64,000 nt of DNA, taken from contig CAZAEW010000003.1 of assembly GCA_964484065.1 (NCBI GenBank), positions 1 through 64,000 of the forward strand, given 5' to 3'. This stretch comes from JAEVLT01 sp964484065 (GTDB lineage: Bacteria > Bacillota > Bacilli > Bacillales > Cytobacillaceae). The notes under the pieces are model-generated. The model was not told where the DNA came from. It searched no databases and was given only the letters and a program-made list of their open reading frames with translations. The translations under genes and the position numbers were made by a program. Shown piece after piece: positions 43,408-51,849 of the stretch (the first letter of the stretch is position 1; every line of letters starts with the position of its first letter).

Positions 43408-44189
43408 TTATCGCATCAGATCTTGATCGAACGCTTATTTATTCGTCCAGAGCTTTAAGCGAATTTGGATATCCTGCTCGGGCCAGTTTAAAACCGGTTG
43501 AAAAAAAAGAGGGAGTCTGGATTTCGTTTATGACACAAGCATCATTCACACTCCTAAAGGAGATTTCCAAAAAATATTTATTTGTTCCGGTTACAACAAG
43601 AACCACGAGCCAATTTAAGCGGATTGAAATCTTTCAAAAGGATATACCATTAACCTACGCAATTACGACTAATGGAGCAGTCATTTTAAAAAACGGAAAA
43701 CCAGTGGAAGAATGGACAGGGATGATTGCTTCAAAAATGAAACAAGAATCGGCTTCAATCCGGGAAATGTCCTCTTTTTTGCAAAAAGAACACATTTACT
43801 GTAACAGTGAAATGAAAAAAGTAGAAGACTTATTCTTCTACTTCATATTGGAAAGTTCATTATCAACCGAAGAAAAAAGTGCCCTGTCATCACTGTCAGC
43901 ATTGTTTGGATGGAGAGTCTCATTGCAAGGGAGAAAGTTATATTTCATGCCGAAGGGAATTAGTAAAGGTGATGCTTTAACATTTATTTGTGAACAAAAA
44001 GGAATGGAGGCTTTTGCAGGGTCAGGGGACTCCATTCTAGATCTGGACTTCCTGGCCCATTGCCTTAACCGATTCATTCCAAAGCATGGAGAGCTCATTC
44101 AAGATGCCGGAATAATGGATGTTCGCATAACCAAAAACAGAGGGATTCTTGCCGGAGAAGAAATTCTTTCTGAACTTCTGGCACTTTAA
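43404..44189 (+). CDS. HAD superfamily phosphatase of the Ter module
   Basis: A 261-residue HAD hydrolase: motif I SDLDRTLIYS at residues 5-14 with the nucleophile aspartate, motif II TTNGA, and a motif IV-like GDSILDLDFL near 210. The Cof/sucrose-phosphatase-like cap lies between. Four-base overlap with the preceding gene and GGAGACAAG upstream show operon membership. Likely dephosphorylates a sugar-phosphate or nucleotide intermediate; the substrate is unknown. Confidence 0.87.
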   Translation: MIIASDLDRTLIYSSRALSEFGYPARASLKPVEKKEGVWISFMTQASFTLLKEISKKYLFVPVTTRTTSQFKRIEIFQKDIPLTYAITTNGAVILKNGKPVEEWTGMIASKMKQESASIREMSSFLQKEHIYCNSEMKKVEDLFFYFILESSLSTEEKSALSSLSALFGWRVSLQGRKLYFMPKGISKGDALTFICEQKGMEAFAGSGDSILDLDFLAHCLNRFIPKHGELIQDAGIMDVRITKNRGILAGEEILSELLAL

Positions 44190-44440
44190 CAATTCCTCTT
44201 TCTTTCCTTTGATCTTTTAACGACATAAAAATAAAGAAAACTAAAAAATGTATACGCCCCGGCAAAAACAACAATGGCATTAATAAGTGAATGGATAACG
44301 GGAAAAAGAAGAATGGTAAGGATCACACTGAACCAGAATAGATCCAACATGATGAAAACATCTGACATAAAAACGTCCATGACGATTGCTAGTTCTTCAG
44401 TTATTTCCTTCATAGGAGGACGTTTAATTAGAAATCTCAA
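44186..44440 (-). CDS. Putative small membrane protein on the opposite strand inside the Ter cluster
   Basis: An 84-residue frame starting at TTG 44440, eight bases after AAGAAGG on the minus strand; the frame stays open to 44557 without a better start. The product begins with a basic segment and has two to three hydrophobic helices (FWFSVILTILLFPVIH and IVVFAGAYTFFSFLYFYVV) then a Lys/Arg-rich end. It fills most of the 467-base gap between the HAD and yceG genes and its stop overlaps the HAD stop region. Not recognised; could be a real antisense-oriented gene or chance. Confidence 0.35.
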   Translation of the reverse strand: MRFLIKRPPMKEITEELAIVMDVFMSDVFIMLDLFWFSVILTILLFPVIHSLINAIVVFAGAYTFFSFLYFYVVKRSKERKRNC

Positions 44441-44656
44441 ACGGGTCACCTTCTTAATATGGGAGTACTCAAATATATGACGGGACAAAGAAAATGGTGA
44501 AAAGAGGAGTATTCCCTTGAAGAAGCGAAACATTTCTTCATTTGCTTCGTAAAACATATGTAGCGAATATATAACTGTGTTATGATGGAAGGGTAATCTT
44601 ACATAATTTGCATTTGTTGTTAAAAATCTTTCGCTTTCAGAGGGAAGGGATTAGGT
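44441..44656 (+). promoter_or_regulatory. Gap upstream of yceG, possible promoter
   Basis: About 215 bases. TATGAT at 44581-44586 could be a -10 hexamer for yceG-telA-terD-terD, but no convincing -35 or second ECF site was found. Confidence 0.25.
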
Positions 44657-46294
44657 ATGTACCCGCCATTTAACCAGTTAAAAGTTCACCATTTATCCCT
44701 TTCATATGAAAATTGGCCGCGGCTGCTGCAGACACCTTTAACGGAACGGCCAGAATTTTCGGTTGAAAATGGTGTAATTCATATAGGGCAAATCCTTGGG
44801 GAATTCTTGGGGGTCCCTTTAGATGTGGATGAATACTACAATCAGCTTTATGATTATGTCCACACACAAGAATGGAAAATAAACTTGTTAAGCGAGGATT
44901 CACTCATTAAGTCGATCGACAATCAATGCTTTCAGTCCATTCAAAAAATTCTTAACATTAATAATGAGCAGAAGCTTTCAGTCAACCGTTTTACTGCTTT
45001 TCTTGACGGGGAAAAGCTCCTGCTAAAGTCTGAAAATCCGGTTTTGCACCGGAAAATCAGGGAAGCAATGATGGCTACGCTTGAGTTGTATGCAGGCAGA
45101 GAAGAAAATGGATTGAAAAATGCGGAATTAAGGAGAGTCCTCGTCGATCTTGTCAAATGGTCGATAAACCATTTGGAAATTCCGCTCGGTAAGGCGGACC
45201 CTCAAAAGGAAATGCCTAGATTTTTATGGTACGGTGATTTTAAAAAAAGTCATCAATATTTTTTATATTATTTAGTTATGCTTGGCTGTGATGTTGTCAT
45301 CTTCCACCCGGAAGGAAAAGACATTCTAGCTGGAATGCTCCAGGAGAAGGTTTTTACATATCACTATCCAAGCAAGCAGGCTCCTGAGGCATTTCCGACA
45401 GAAAAAAGAAAAAGAAAAACGACCGTTGCCTACCGGGCATCAAAAGAAATTGAGACCATTTTAAATCAAGAAGGTTCGGGCCTTTATAAACCATGGCAGC
45501 TTAGGGATTATACACCTTCTTCCATTACGCTCAAAACAACGTATGACGAACTTTTTATCCTCGGGAAAGAAATCGCCATGATCAGACCTGATTTTGAAGT
45601 GGGGAATGGTCAGGTTAAAATACCTGCTCTTTTTGCTAAAGTTCAAGGAGTGAGTAAAAACAGAAAGGAATATTGGGAACGGATTCACGCGTTTACTCGA
45701 ATGGAAAACAGCCTGCTGATCCGTCATTTTCCCTTTACGATTTCTTCCTCCAATGATTTTCGCTTTCATTATCGAAATGCTCTTGGTAAAGACGGATTAT
45801 TAAACCCGGAAGTCATGATGCGGTCCCATTACTGGACATACTCCCATTTACCGGTGGGGCTTCAAAAAGGGCTTGCAAATGCAATCAGAATGCTTTGTGA
45901 AAAACCGGGCCTAAAGAATCTTTCAAACGAAACGGATGAAGAATTAAGAATCTATTTATTTAGCCAAAGTTTGAAGATCCCTAAAAGTATTATTCAGCTT
46001 TTAGAAAGATTTGATTACTCGCAATCGATCCCCAAATTAATTCTTTTTAACAATGAACAGCATGGCCTCATTCAGAGATCGGATGCCGTGTTATTATTGC
46101 TGCTGAATCATTTTGGGATTGATATCATCATTTATAATCCGCTGGGCCATAATGATATTGAAAATTATCTTGCCAATGATTTATTTGACACACACTGGCT
46201 GGAGGAGGTTGTTTTTGATATGGAATACAAAGAACCTTCTTTATTGAAAAAAGGAATTTTTCAAGGGATTTTAAAAAGTTTAAAGGGAGATTGA
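44657..46294 (+). CDS. yceG: YceG family protein
   Basis: A 545-residue soluble protein matching the YceG_bac family, described as a putative component of the Ter biosynthetic module. Length is close to B. subtilis YceG (537). Conserved-looking segments include FLWYGDFKKSHQYFLYYLVMLGCDVVIF repeated in type by the later KLILFNNEQHG ... LLLLNHFGIDIIIYNP, suggesting two related halves. ATG at 44657 has GGAAGGG seven bases upstream. It lies four bases before telA, as yceG-yceH in B. subtilis. Biochemical role unknown. Confidence 0.85.
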   Translation: MYPPFNQLKVHHLSLSYENWPRLLQTPLTERPEFSVENGVIHIGQILGEFLGVPLDVDEYYNQLYDYVHTQEWKINLLSEDSLIKSIDNQCFQSIQKILNINNEQKLSVNRFTAFLDGEKLLLKSENPVLHRKIREAMMATLELYAGREENGLKNAELRRVLVDLVKWSINHLEIPLGKADPQKEMPRFLWYGDFKKSHQYFLYYLVMLGCDVVIFHPEGKDILAGMLQEKVFTYHYPSKQAPEAFPTEKRKRKTTVAYRASKEIETILNQEGSGLYKPWQLRDYTPSSITLKTTYDELFILGKEIAMIRPDFEVGNGQVKIPALFAKVQGVSKNRKEYWERIHAFTRMENSLLIRHFPFTISSSNDFRFHYRNALGKDGLLNPEVMMRSHYWTYSHLPVGLQKGLANAIRMLCEKPGLKNLSNETDEELRIYLFSQSLKIPKSIIQLLERFDYSQSIPKLILFNNEQHGLIQRSDAVLLLLLNHFGIDIIIYNPLGHNDIENYLANDLFDTHWLEEVVFDMEYKEPSLLKKGIFQGILKSLKGD

Positions 46295-46298
46295 AATA

Positions 46299-47399
46299 AT
46301 GAATCTATCACCAAATCCATCTGGAAGCCTGATGACAACCAATCCGCAAGACATCTTGACAGAAACGAAAGTGTCGGATATTAAGCTGGCACTGCGGAAA
46401 GAGGCAGAGGTGCAGAATCTTGCCCGTTCAATCGATGAACGAGATCAAATTCATATTTTGGAATACGGAAAAGAGCCTGCAGTTCAAATTTCTCGTTTTT
46501 CCGATCAGATTTTAAGTAATATGCGGACAACAAAGCTGGAAGATTCAGGAGAACTTTTAAAGCAGCTTGGCAGGATAATGGATAAATTTGATGCCAAGGA
46601 TTTTGAAAAAACCTCAGGCGGATTATTTGGTAAGCTTTTTAAAAAAGGTGAAAAACTCGTTGAAAAGCTATTTGGAAAATATCAAACAATGGGTAGTGAA
46701 ATAGACAAGATTTATGTGGAAATTTCTAAATACCAGCAAGAAATGGTAAATTCTACGAATATGCTGGAACAAATGTACGAACAAAATTATCAGTATTATT
46801 TAACGTTGGAAAAATACGTCGTTGCAGGCGAAATGAAAGTGGAAGATTTGAAGAACAATCAGCTGCCTCAGTTTGAAGCACGTGCTGCATCAGGGGATCA
46901 AATTGCGTCGATGCAGTTAGACTCTTTAAAGAATTCGATTGAATTATTAGAGCAGCGAATTTATGACTTAGAAATGGCAAAAATGGTTTCCTTGCAGACC
47001 GCACCGCAAATTCGTTTATTGCAGAGAGGAAATACCAAGCTGATAGGAAAAATAAATTCTGCTTTTGTGACAACCATTCCGATTTTTAAGAATGGTTTGA
47101 TTCAGGCTGTTGCGGCCAAACGTCAAAAGCTGGTTGCTGAATCGATGAGCGAACTAGATCGCAGAACAAATGAAATGCTGCTTAGGAATGCCCAGAACAT
47201 ATCACAGCAGAGTACTGATATTGCAAGACTTGCAGGAGGTCCAAGCATCAAAATTGAAACGATTGAAGAATCTTTCAATATCATCATAAAGGGAATGCAA
47301 GAAACGAAATCAATTGAAGAAGAGAATAAGCGTTTGCGTGAAGATGGTACAAAACGTTTGGAACAGCTTCAAGAAAACTTTAAAAAACTCAAACAATAA
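46299..47399 (+). CDS. TelA family toxic-anion resistance protein (YceH)
   Basis: A 366-residue, almost entirely alpha-helical cytoplasmic protein with the TelA pattern: QISRFSDQILSNMRT near 64-78, FGKYQTMGSEIDKI near 124-137 and LLQRGNTKLIGKINSAFVTTIPIFKN near 235-260. The family supports tellurite and nisin/envelope stress resistance by unknown means. ATG at 46299 has GGGAG upstream. Follows yceG directly. Confidence 0.93.
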   Translation: MNLSPNPSGSLMTTNPQDILTETKVSDIKLALRKEAEVQNLARSIDERDQIHILEYGKEPAVQISRFSDQILSNMRTTKLEDSGELLKQLGRIMDKFDAKDFEKTSGGLFGKLFKKGEKLVEKLFGKYQTMGSEIDKIYVEISKYQQEMVNSTNMLEQMYEQNYQYYLTLEKYVVAGEMKVEDLKNNQLPQFEARAASGDQIASMQLDSLKNSIELLEQRIYDLEMAKMVSLQTAPQIRLLQRGNTKLIGKINSAFVTTIPIFKNGLIQAVAAKRQKLVAESMSELDRRTNEMLLRNAQNISQQSTDIARLAGGPSIKIETIEESFNIIIKGMQETKSIEEENKRLREDGTKRLEQLQENFKKLKQ

Positions 47400-47419
47400 T
47401 CAATAATGGGGTGAATAGT

Positions 47420-48025
47420 TTGGCTATTAATTTACAAAAAGGTCAGCGTGTTGATTTAACCAAATCCAATCCGGGATTATCCAAAATTCTTGTCGGTCTT
47501 GGCTGGGATCCTGTTCAAGGCGGAGGAGGCGGATTTTTAGGCTCTCTTTTTGGAGGAGGATCGCCTAATATTGACTGTGATGCTTCTGTTATCATGCTTG
47601 GTGAGAATGAAAAACTGCGCAGCAATCAGGATGTGGTCTATTTTGGCAACCTAAGGAGCAGTTGCGGGAGTGTACAGCATTCGGGAGATAACCTTACCGG
47701 AGCAGGAGATGGCGATGATGAACAGATTATCGTTGATTTAAACAAGATTCCGGCGCACATCCATAAACTTGTTTTTGTTGTCAATATTTATGATGCAGTG
47801 AAGAGAAAACAACATTTTGGTATGATCAAAAATGCATTTATCCGCGTTGAAAATCCATCTTCCCGTCAGGAGCTGCTTCATTATAATTTAACAGATAATT
47901 ACAGCGGCAAAACATGCCTGGTTGCAGGGGAAATTTATCGGAATGCGAATGAATGGAAGTTTGCAGCTGTCGGAACAGGCACTAATGCCGGCAGCCTGGG
48001 TGAAGTTGTCCGGTCTTACAGCTAG
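47420..48025 (+). CDS. TerD family protein with a Gly-rich insertion (second of three)
   Basis: About 201 residues from TTG 47420, which has GGGGTG six bases upstream and gives the standard MAINLQKGQRVDL start. After LGWDP there is a glycine-rich insertion (GGGGGFLGSLFGGGS) before the acidic block, which here reads NIDCDASVIMLG and so lacks the DFDLD array of the other two copies. SGDNLTGAGDGDDEQI is retained. One calcium site may therefore be altered. TerD homologue in the tail of the telA operon. Confidence 0.88.
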   Translation: MAINLQKGQRVDLTKSNPGLSKILVGLGWDPVQGGGGGFLGSLFGGGSPNIDCDASVIMLGENEKLRSNQDVVYFGNLRSSCGSVQHSGDNLTGAGDGDDEQIIVDLNKIPAHIHKLVFVVNIYDAVKRKQHFGMIKNAFIRVENPSSRQELLHYNLTDNYSGKTCLVAGEIYRNANEWKFAAVGTGTNAGSLGEVVRSYS

Positions 48026-48058
48026 AATAAAAATAAATGTTGTGATGAGGTGAAATGT

Positions 48059-48637
48059 ATGGGCATTAATTTAACGAAGGGGCAAAGAATTGATTTAACT
48101 AAAACCAATCCGGGGCTTACAAAAGTTATTATTGGTCTTGGCTGGGATACGAATCGTTATTCAGGAGGACATGACTTTGACCTTGATGCCTCTGCATTTT
48201 TAACAGATGCGAACGGCAAGGTAATTCAAGACATCGACTTCATTTTTTACAATAATCTTGTTCATCCTTCCGGGGGTGTTGAACACACGGGAGATAACCG
48301 TACAGGAGAAGGTGACGGCGATGATGAACAAATCAAAATCGATTTTAGCAAAGTACCTTCACATGTCCACAGGATCGCCATTACCGTTACAATCCACGAA
48401 GCTGAGGCGAGAAATCAAAATTTCGGACAAGTTTCAAATTCTTTCGTCAGGGTTGTTGATGAAGCGAACGATCGGGAAGTGCTTCGTTTTGATCTAGGCG
48501 AAGACTTCTCCGTTGAAACAGCAGTTGTCATTTGTGAGCTTTATCGTCATAATGGCGAATGGAAGTTCAGTGCAATTGGCAGCGGCTTTTCAGGCGGGCT
48601 GGCAGCCCTTTGCCGAAATTTTGGATTAGAAGTGTAA
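48059..48637 (+). CDS. TerD family protein (third of three)
   Basis: A 192-residue TerD protein. ATG at 48059 has GAGGTG six bases upstream. LGWDTNRYSGGHDFDLDASAFL and TGDNRTGEGDGDDEQI show both acidic calcium-binding blocks intact, and the sequence is much closer to the first TerD than to its direct neighbour. It ends the cluster, 9 bases before a terminator. Confidence 0.93.
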   Translation: MGINLTKGQRIDLTKTNPGLTKVIIGLGWDTNRYSGGHDFDLDASAFLTDANGKVIQDIDFIFYNNLVHPSGGVEHTGDNRTGEGDGDDEQIKIDFSKVPSHVHRIAITVTIHEAEARNQNFGQVSNSFVRVVDEANDREVLRFDLGEDFSVETAVVICELYRHNGEWKFSAIGSGFSGGLAALCRNFGLEV

Positions 48638-48645
48638 GTGATTTT

Positions 48646-48676
48646 AAAAAAAGCTGCTGGTATCTGGCAGCTTTTT
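48646..48676 (+). terminator. Terminator at the end of the Ter cluster
   Basis: AAAAAGCTGC / GCAGCTTTTT with a 9-base loop. Confidence 0.88.
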
Positions 48677-48758
48677 GTGTATGATAACAAAGTGGGTTTG
48701 TCATCATGATTACATATTTGCTGAAAGTGAAAGAAGATTAGTAAGGAGAGTGTCCAAT

Positions 48759-49553
48759 TTGAAGCAATACTTGCAGCTTTGTGAATACGTGTTAAAAAAT
48801 GGGGTTGTAAAAGGGGACCGCACAGGTACAGGTACCATCAGTACATTCGGGTATCAAATGAGATTTAACCTTGAGGAAGGATTTCCGATGTTAACCACAA
48901 AGAAGCTTCATTTGAAATCGATTATTTATGAATTGCTCTGGTTTTTAAATGGAGATACCAACGTTAAATATTTGCAGGATCATGGTGTCCGAATTTGGAA
49001 TGAATGGGCAGATGAAAAGGGTGAATTAGGTCCTGTTTACGGTCATCAGTGGAGATCTTGGACTGGAGCGGATGGAAACACAATTGATCAAATAAGCGAG
49101 TTAATTGATCAGATCAAGACTAATCCAAATTCACGAAGATTGTTGGTGAATGCTTGGAATGTAGCCGAGATTGAAAAAATGGCACTTCCGCCATGCCATT
49201 GCATGTTCCAATTTAATGTTGCGGATGGAAAGCTTTCCTGCCAGCTTTATCAGCGGTCTGCGGATGTTTTTTTAGGTGTTCCGTTTAACATTGCTTCATA
49301 TGCACTGCTGACTTTAATGATTGCCCAAGTTTGTGGATTAAAGCCTGGCGAATTTATCCATACGTTCGGGGATGTTCATATTTATCAAAATCATATTGAA
49401 CAGGTTAAGATGCAGCTTGAGCGAAACCCACGTCCATTGCCAAGAATGATAATAAATCCTGAAGTAAAAGATATTTATTCCTTTCAGTTTGAAGATTTTC
49501 AATTGGAAGGTTACGACCCGCACCCGCATATAAAGGGGGCAGTGAGCGTATGA
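48759..49553 (+). CDS. thyA: Thymidylate synthase
   Basis: Converts dUMP to dTMP with methylene-THF. The 264-residue length from TTG 48759 (AAGGAG ten bases upstream) is exactly that of ThyA enzymes and gives the usual MKQYLQLCEYV start. The active-site Cys is in ALPPCHCMFQF near 146; YQRSADVFLGVPFNIASYALL is the folate/dUMP block. Overlaps dfrA by four bases (ATGA). It corresponds to thyB of B. subtilis by location. Confidence 0.96.
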   Translation: MKQYLQLCEYVLKNGVVKGDRTGTGTISTFGYQMRFNLEEGFPMLTTKKLHLKSIIYELLWFLNGDTNVKYLQDHGVRIWNEWADEKGELGPVYGHQWRSWTGADGNTIDQISELIDQIKTNPNSRRLLVNAWNVAEIEKMALPPCHCMFQFNVADGKLSCQLYQRSADVFLGVPFNIASYALLTLMIAQVCGLKPGEFIHTFGDVHIYQNHIEQVKMQLERNPRPLPRMIINPEVKDIYSFQFEDFQLEGYDPHPHIKGAVSV

Positions 49554-50038
49554 TTTCATTTATTGTTGCAATGGATGATAGCAGAGTAATCGGGAAAGAT
49601 AATCAACTCCCTTGGAGGCTCCCGGAAGATCTAAAATTTTTTAAGAAAGTAACGATGGGACATCCAGTTGCCATGGGCAGAAAGACGCACGAATCGATCG
49701 GAAGATTATTGCCTGGAAGAGAAAATATCGTAATAACGAGGAATTTACATTTTCAGTCAAAGGGCAGCACTATTTTTCATTCCATCCGAGATTTTGTCAA
49801 TTACGCTTCTGCCACATCTGAGGAAATATTTGTGATTGGCGGGGCGGAAGTTTTTAAAGAGATTTTTGATTACGCTGATCGTTTATATATTACCCGTATT
49901 CACGAAAGCTTTGCGGGGGATACCTTTTTTCCGGACTTTGATATCCATAAATGGAACTTGCTGTCATTTGAAAAAGGAATAAGGGATGAAAAAAATCCTT
50001 TTGACTATGATTTTAATATTTATGAGCGGAAAAAATAG
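49550..50038 (+). CDS. dfrA: Dihydrofolate reductase
   Basis: A 162-residue enzyme regenerating THF from the dihydrofolate made by ThyA. IGKDNQLPWRLPEDLKFFK carries the catalytic acidic residue, MGRKTHESIGRLLPGR the cofactor region, and FVIGGAEVF the NADPH glycine motif. Coupled to thyA by ATGA overlap. Ends at a hairpin (50041-50064). Confidence 0.96.
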   Translation: MISFIVAMDDSRVIGKDNQLPWRLPEDLKFFKKVTMGHPVAMGRKTHESIGRLLPGRENIVITRNLHFQSKGSTIFHSIRDFVNYASATSEEIFVIGGAEVFKEIFDYADRLYITRIHESFAGDTFFPDFDIHKWNLLSFEKGIRDEKNPFDYDFNIYERKK

Positions 50039-50040
50039 AA

Positions 50041-50064
50041 AAAAGCATCAATCAAGATGCTTTT
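50041..50064. terminator. Terminator after dfrA
   Basis: AAAAGCATC-AATCAA-GATGCTTTT; also usable by the convergent small gene. Confidence 0.85.
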
Positions 50065-50070
50065 AAAAAG

Positions 50071-50307
50071 CTAATAAGTGCTGTTTGTTTCGTAGTCTGT
50101 CAGCTTTTCCAGCATACCGTAAAAATCCTGCGGATGGCAAAAATCATCTTCACGGAAATGATTTTTGATCCAATGGATCAATTCGTCTGCGGTATTAAAA
50201 AATTCTCCGCTGGAATCGCTTTTTCGAATCATATATCTTCCATTATCGTCGTCAATCGTAACTTCAACTGGAAGGGCACCATCATAACTATATAATGAAA
50301 ATTCCAT
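50071..50307 (-). CDS. Hypothetical acidic protein, 78 residues
   Basis: ATG at 50307 with only distant GGAAGG/GGGATG upstream, so the start is moderately supported. The acidic product (SYDGALPVEVTIDDDNGRYMI then DELIHWIKNHFREDDFCHPQDF) has a short beta-rich first half and helical second half. No family recognised. It is convergent with dfrA across a hairpin and divergent from the tat-hydrogenase locus. Confidence 0.6.
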   Translation of the reverse strand: MEFSLYSYDGALPVEVTIDDDNGRYMIRKSDSSGEFFNTADELIHWIKNHFREDDFCHPQDFYGMLEKLTDYETNSTY

Positions 50308-50605
50308 TGTGACTGCATCCCATCCTTCCCAAGAAAATTCTTCACTAGTATATGTTATATAACAGTGGATTATTTGTTCTTCTTTTTTTTGAGCTATTTC
50401 TTGGGAGGGAACAGTATCTTATACATGCAGATATAGCAAACATAAAATGGAATATTAGGAAATGCCAAATATCACAGGAAGAGTATAAAAACCTATATTA
50501 TGAACTTCTAATGAATTTTAAAGAGTTAATGAAGCCAAAAACAGTAAAAAATACTATAATCAATGTAGATTTAGATTTTTACAACATTAGAAAGGGGATA
50601 AAAGT
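50308..50605 (+). promoter_or_regulatory. Divergent region upstream of tatA
   Basis: Contains the perfect palindrome TGTTATATAACA at 50353-50364 and a TATAAT near 50558 (within ACTATAATCAATG) about 45 bases upstream of tatA, without a clear -35. An open frame runs through here into tatA but has no ribosome binding site and is not called. Confidence 0.35.
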
Positions 50606-50800
50606 ATGCTCTCTAATATTGGTGTACCGGGATTGATTTTGATTTTAACCTTAGCGCTGATTATTTTTGGACCAAAGAAACTCCCTGAAATTGGCCGAGC
50701 TTTCGGGCAAACATTAAAGGAATTTAAAAAATCAACACGAGAATTAACTGAAGATGTTATGAAGGACGTTGAAGAAGAAAAGAAAACGGTTGCAAAATAA
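50606..50800 (+). CDS. tatA: Twin-arginine translocase subunit TatA
   Basis: A 64-residue protein with one N-terminal helix (about 6-21), the FGPKKLPEIGRAFGQTL amphipathic helix and an acidic/lysine tail, as in TatA/TatE. ATG at 50606 has AAGGGG upstream. Pairs with tatC 60 bases downstream; together they form a minimal Bacillus-type TatAC system. A hairpin separates them but reading through seems likely. Confidence 0.93.
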   Translation: MLSNIGVPGLILILTLALIIFGPKKLPEIGRAFGQTLKEFKKSTRELTEDVMKDVEEEKKTVAK

Positions 50801-50801
50801 G

Positions 50802-50832
50802 GGTGTGAGATTCGTCTTACGCCTTTTTTTTA
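50802..50832 (+). terminator. Hairpin between tatA and tatC
   Basis: GGTGTGAGA-TTCG-TCTTACGCC (two G-T pairs) followed by eight T. Likely an attenuator giving more TatA than TatC. Confidence 0.7.
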
Positions 50833-50861
50833 TCATCTGCTGATGTTTAAAGGAGGAGGAA

Positions 50862-51632
50862 ATGGAAGATAAAGAATTAAACCTTGTTGAACATCTAGAA
50901 GAATTACGAAAAAGAATTATTATTTCTGCTGCTGCGTTTGTGCTTTTTTTTATTGCAGGGTTTATATACGTTGTCGATATTTATAAATGGTTTGTTAAAG
51001 GACTTGATGTGAAGCTATTAGTGCTTGGACCAAGCGATATTATTTGGATCTACTTCATGATTGCCACAATAGTTGCGATTACTGGTACTATTCCCGTTTT
51101 GGCCTTCCAAATCTGGCAGTTTGTCAAACCTGGTTTGCATCCGTCCGAACGGAAAACCACTTTAACTTATGTGCCGGCTTTATTTTTCCTATTTATTCTC
51201 GGACTTGCATTTGGTTATTTTGTGATTTTTCCAATGGTGCTAAAATTCCTTATAAATATGGGTGGAGATATGTTTGCCACCAATTTTACTGCTGAACGCT
51301 ATTTTCGTTTTATTTTAAATATGACGATGCCGTTCGGAGTGTTATTTGAATTGCCGGTAGTAGTGATGTTTCTTACATCCCTTGGAATCATTAACCCATT
51401 CGTCCTATCGAAAATAAGAAAGTATGCATACTTTGTCCTGATTGTCATTGCTGTGATCATTACCCCCCCAGACTTTATGTCTGACTTTGTTGTTACAATC
51501 CCCTTGCTGCTTCTTTATGAAGTAAGCATTAATCTCTCAAAGTTTGTTTATCGGAAAAGGTTGAAAAAACTGGAGCAGGAAGAATTGCGTGGAGATGAAA
51601 CAAAGAATAATACGGATACAGATACACTATAA
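50862..51632 (+). CDS. tatC: Twin-arginine translocase subunit TatC
   Basis: A 256-residue protein with six helices. The N-terminal LVEHLEELRKRI, the periplasmic FVKPGLHPSERK segment and the cytoplasmic-loop region LYEVSINLSKFVYRK fit the family. ATG at 50862 follows AAAGGAGGAGGAA. Placed directly before the Tat-dependent hydrogenase small subunit gene, with a terminator between (51632-51664). Confidence 0.95.
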   Translation: MEDKELNLVEHLEELRKRIIISAAAFVLFFIAGFIYVVDIYKWFVKGLDVKLLVLGPSDIIWIYFMIATIVAITGTIPVLAFQIWQFVKPGLHPSERKTTLTYVPALFFLFILGLAFGYFVIFPMVLKFLINMGGDMFATNFTAERYFRFILNMTMPFGVLFELPVVVMFLTSLGIINPFVLSKIRKYAYFVLIVIAVIITPPDFMSDFVVTIPLLLLYEVSINLSKFVYRKRLKKLEQEELRGDETKNNTDTDTL

Positions 51633-51664
51633 AAACCTTCAGCACATGGAAACTGAAGGTTTTA
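51632..51664 (+). terminator. Terminator after tatC
   Basis: AAAACCTTCAG / CTGAAGGTTTT stem, 10-base loop, then CTTTTTTT. Confidence 0.8.
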
Positions 51665-51849
51665 TGCTTTTTTTATTATATTTTTTGAATTCACACAATA
51701 TTTACTCTTTACACTATAAATACGGTAAAAAACTAGATAAGGAATGTTTGTGTCGATTTTTTGAAAATCATGACGAAATCACTGTTAATATGTTACATTT
51801 GTCCTGAAATCAAGATTTTTTATTTCATGTTATGTAGGGGGAAAAGCGG

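Noticed and set aside
50352..50636. 94-codon plus-strand frame running into tatA
   Set aside because: No ribosome binding site at its ATG, AT-driven composition, and a 31-base overlap with the clearly real tatA start.
51665..51849. Fnr or Rex operator before the hydrogenase genes
   Set aside because: TGA and TCA words occur (for example ATGACGAAATCAC) but the spacing does not fit TGTGA-N6-TCACA, TTGAT-N4-ATCAA or TTGTGAA-N6-TTCACAA.
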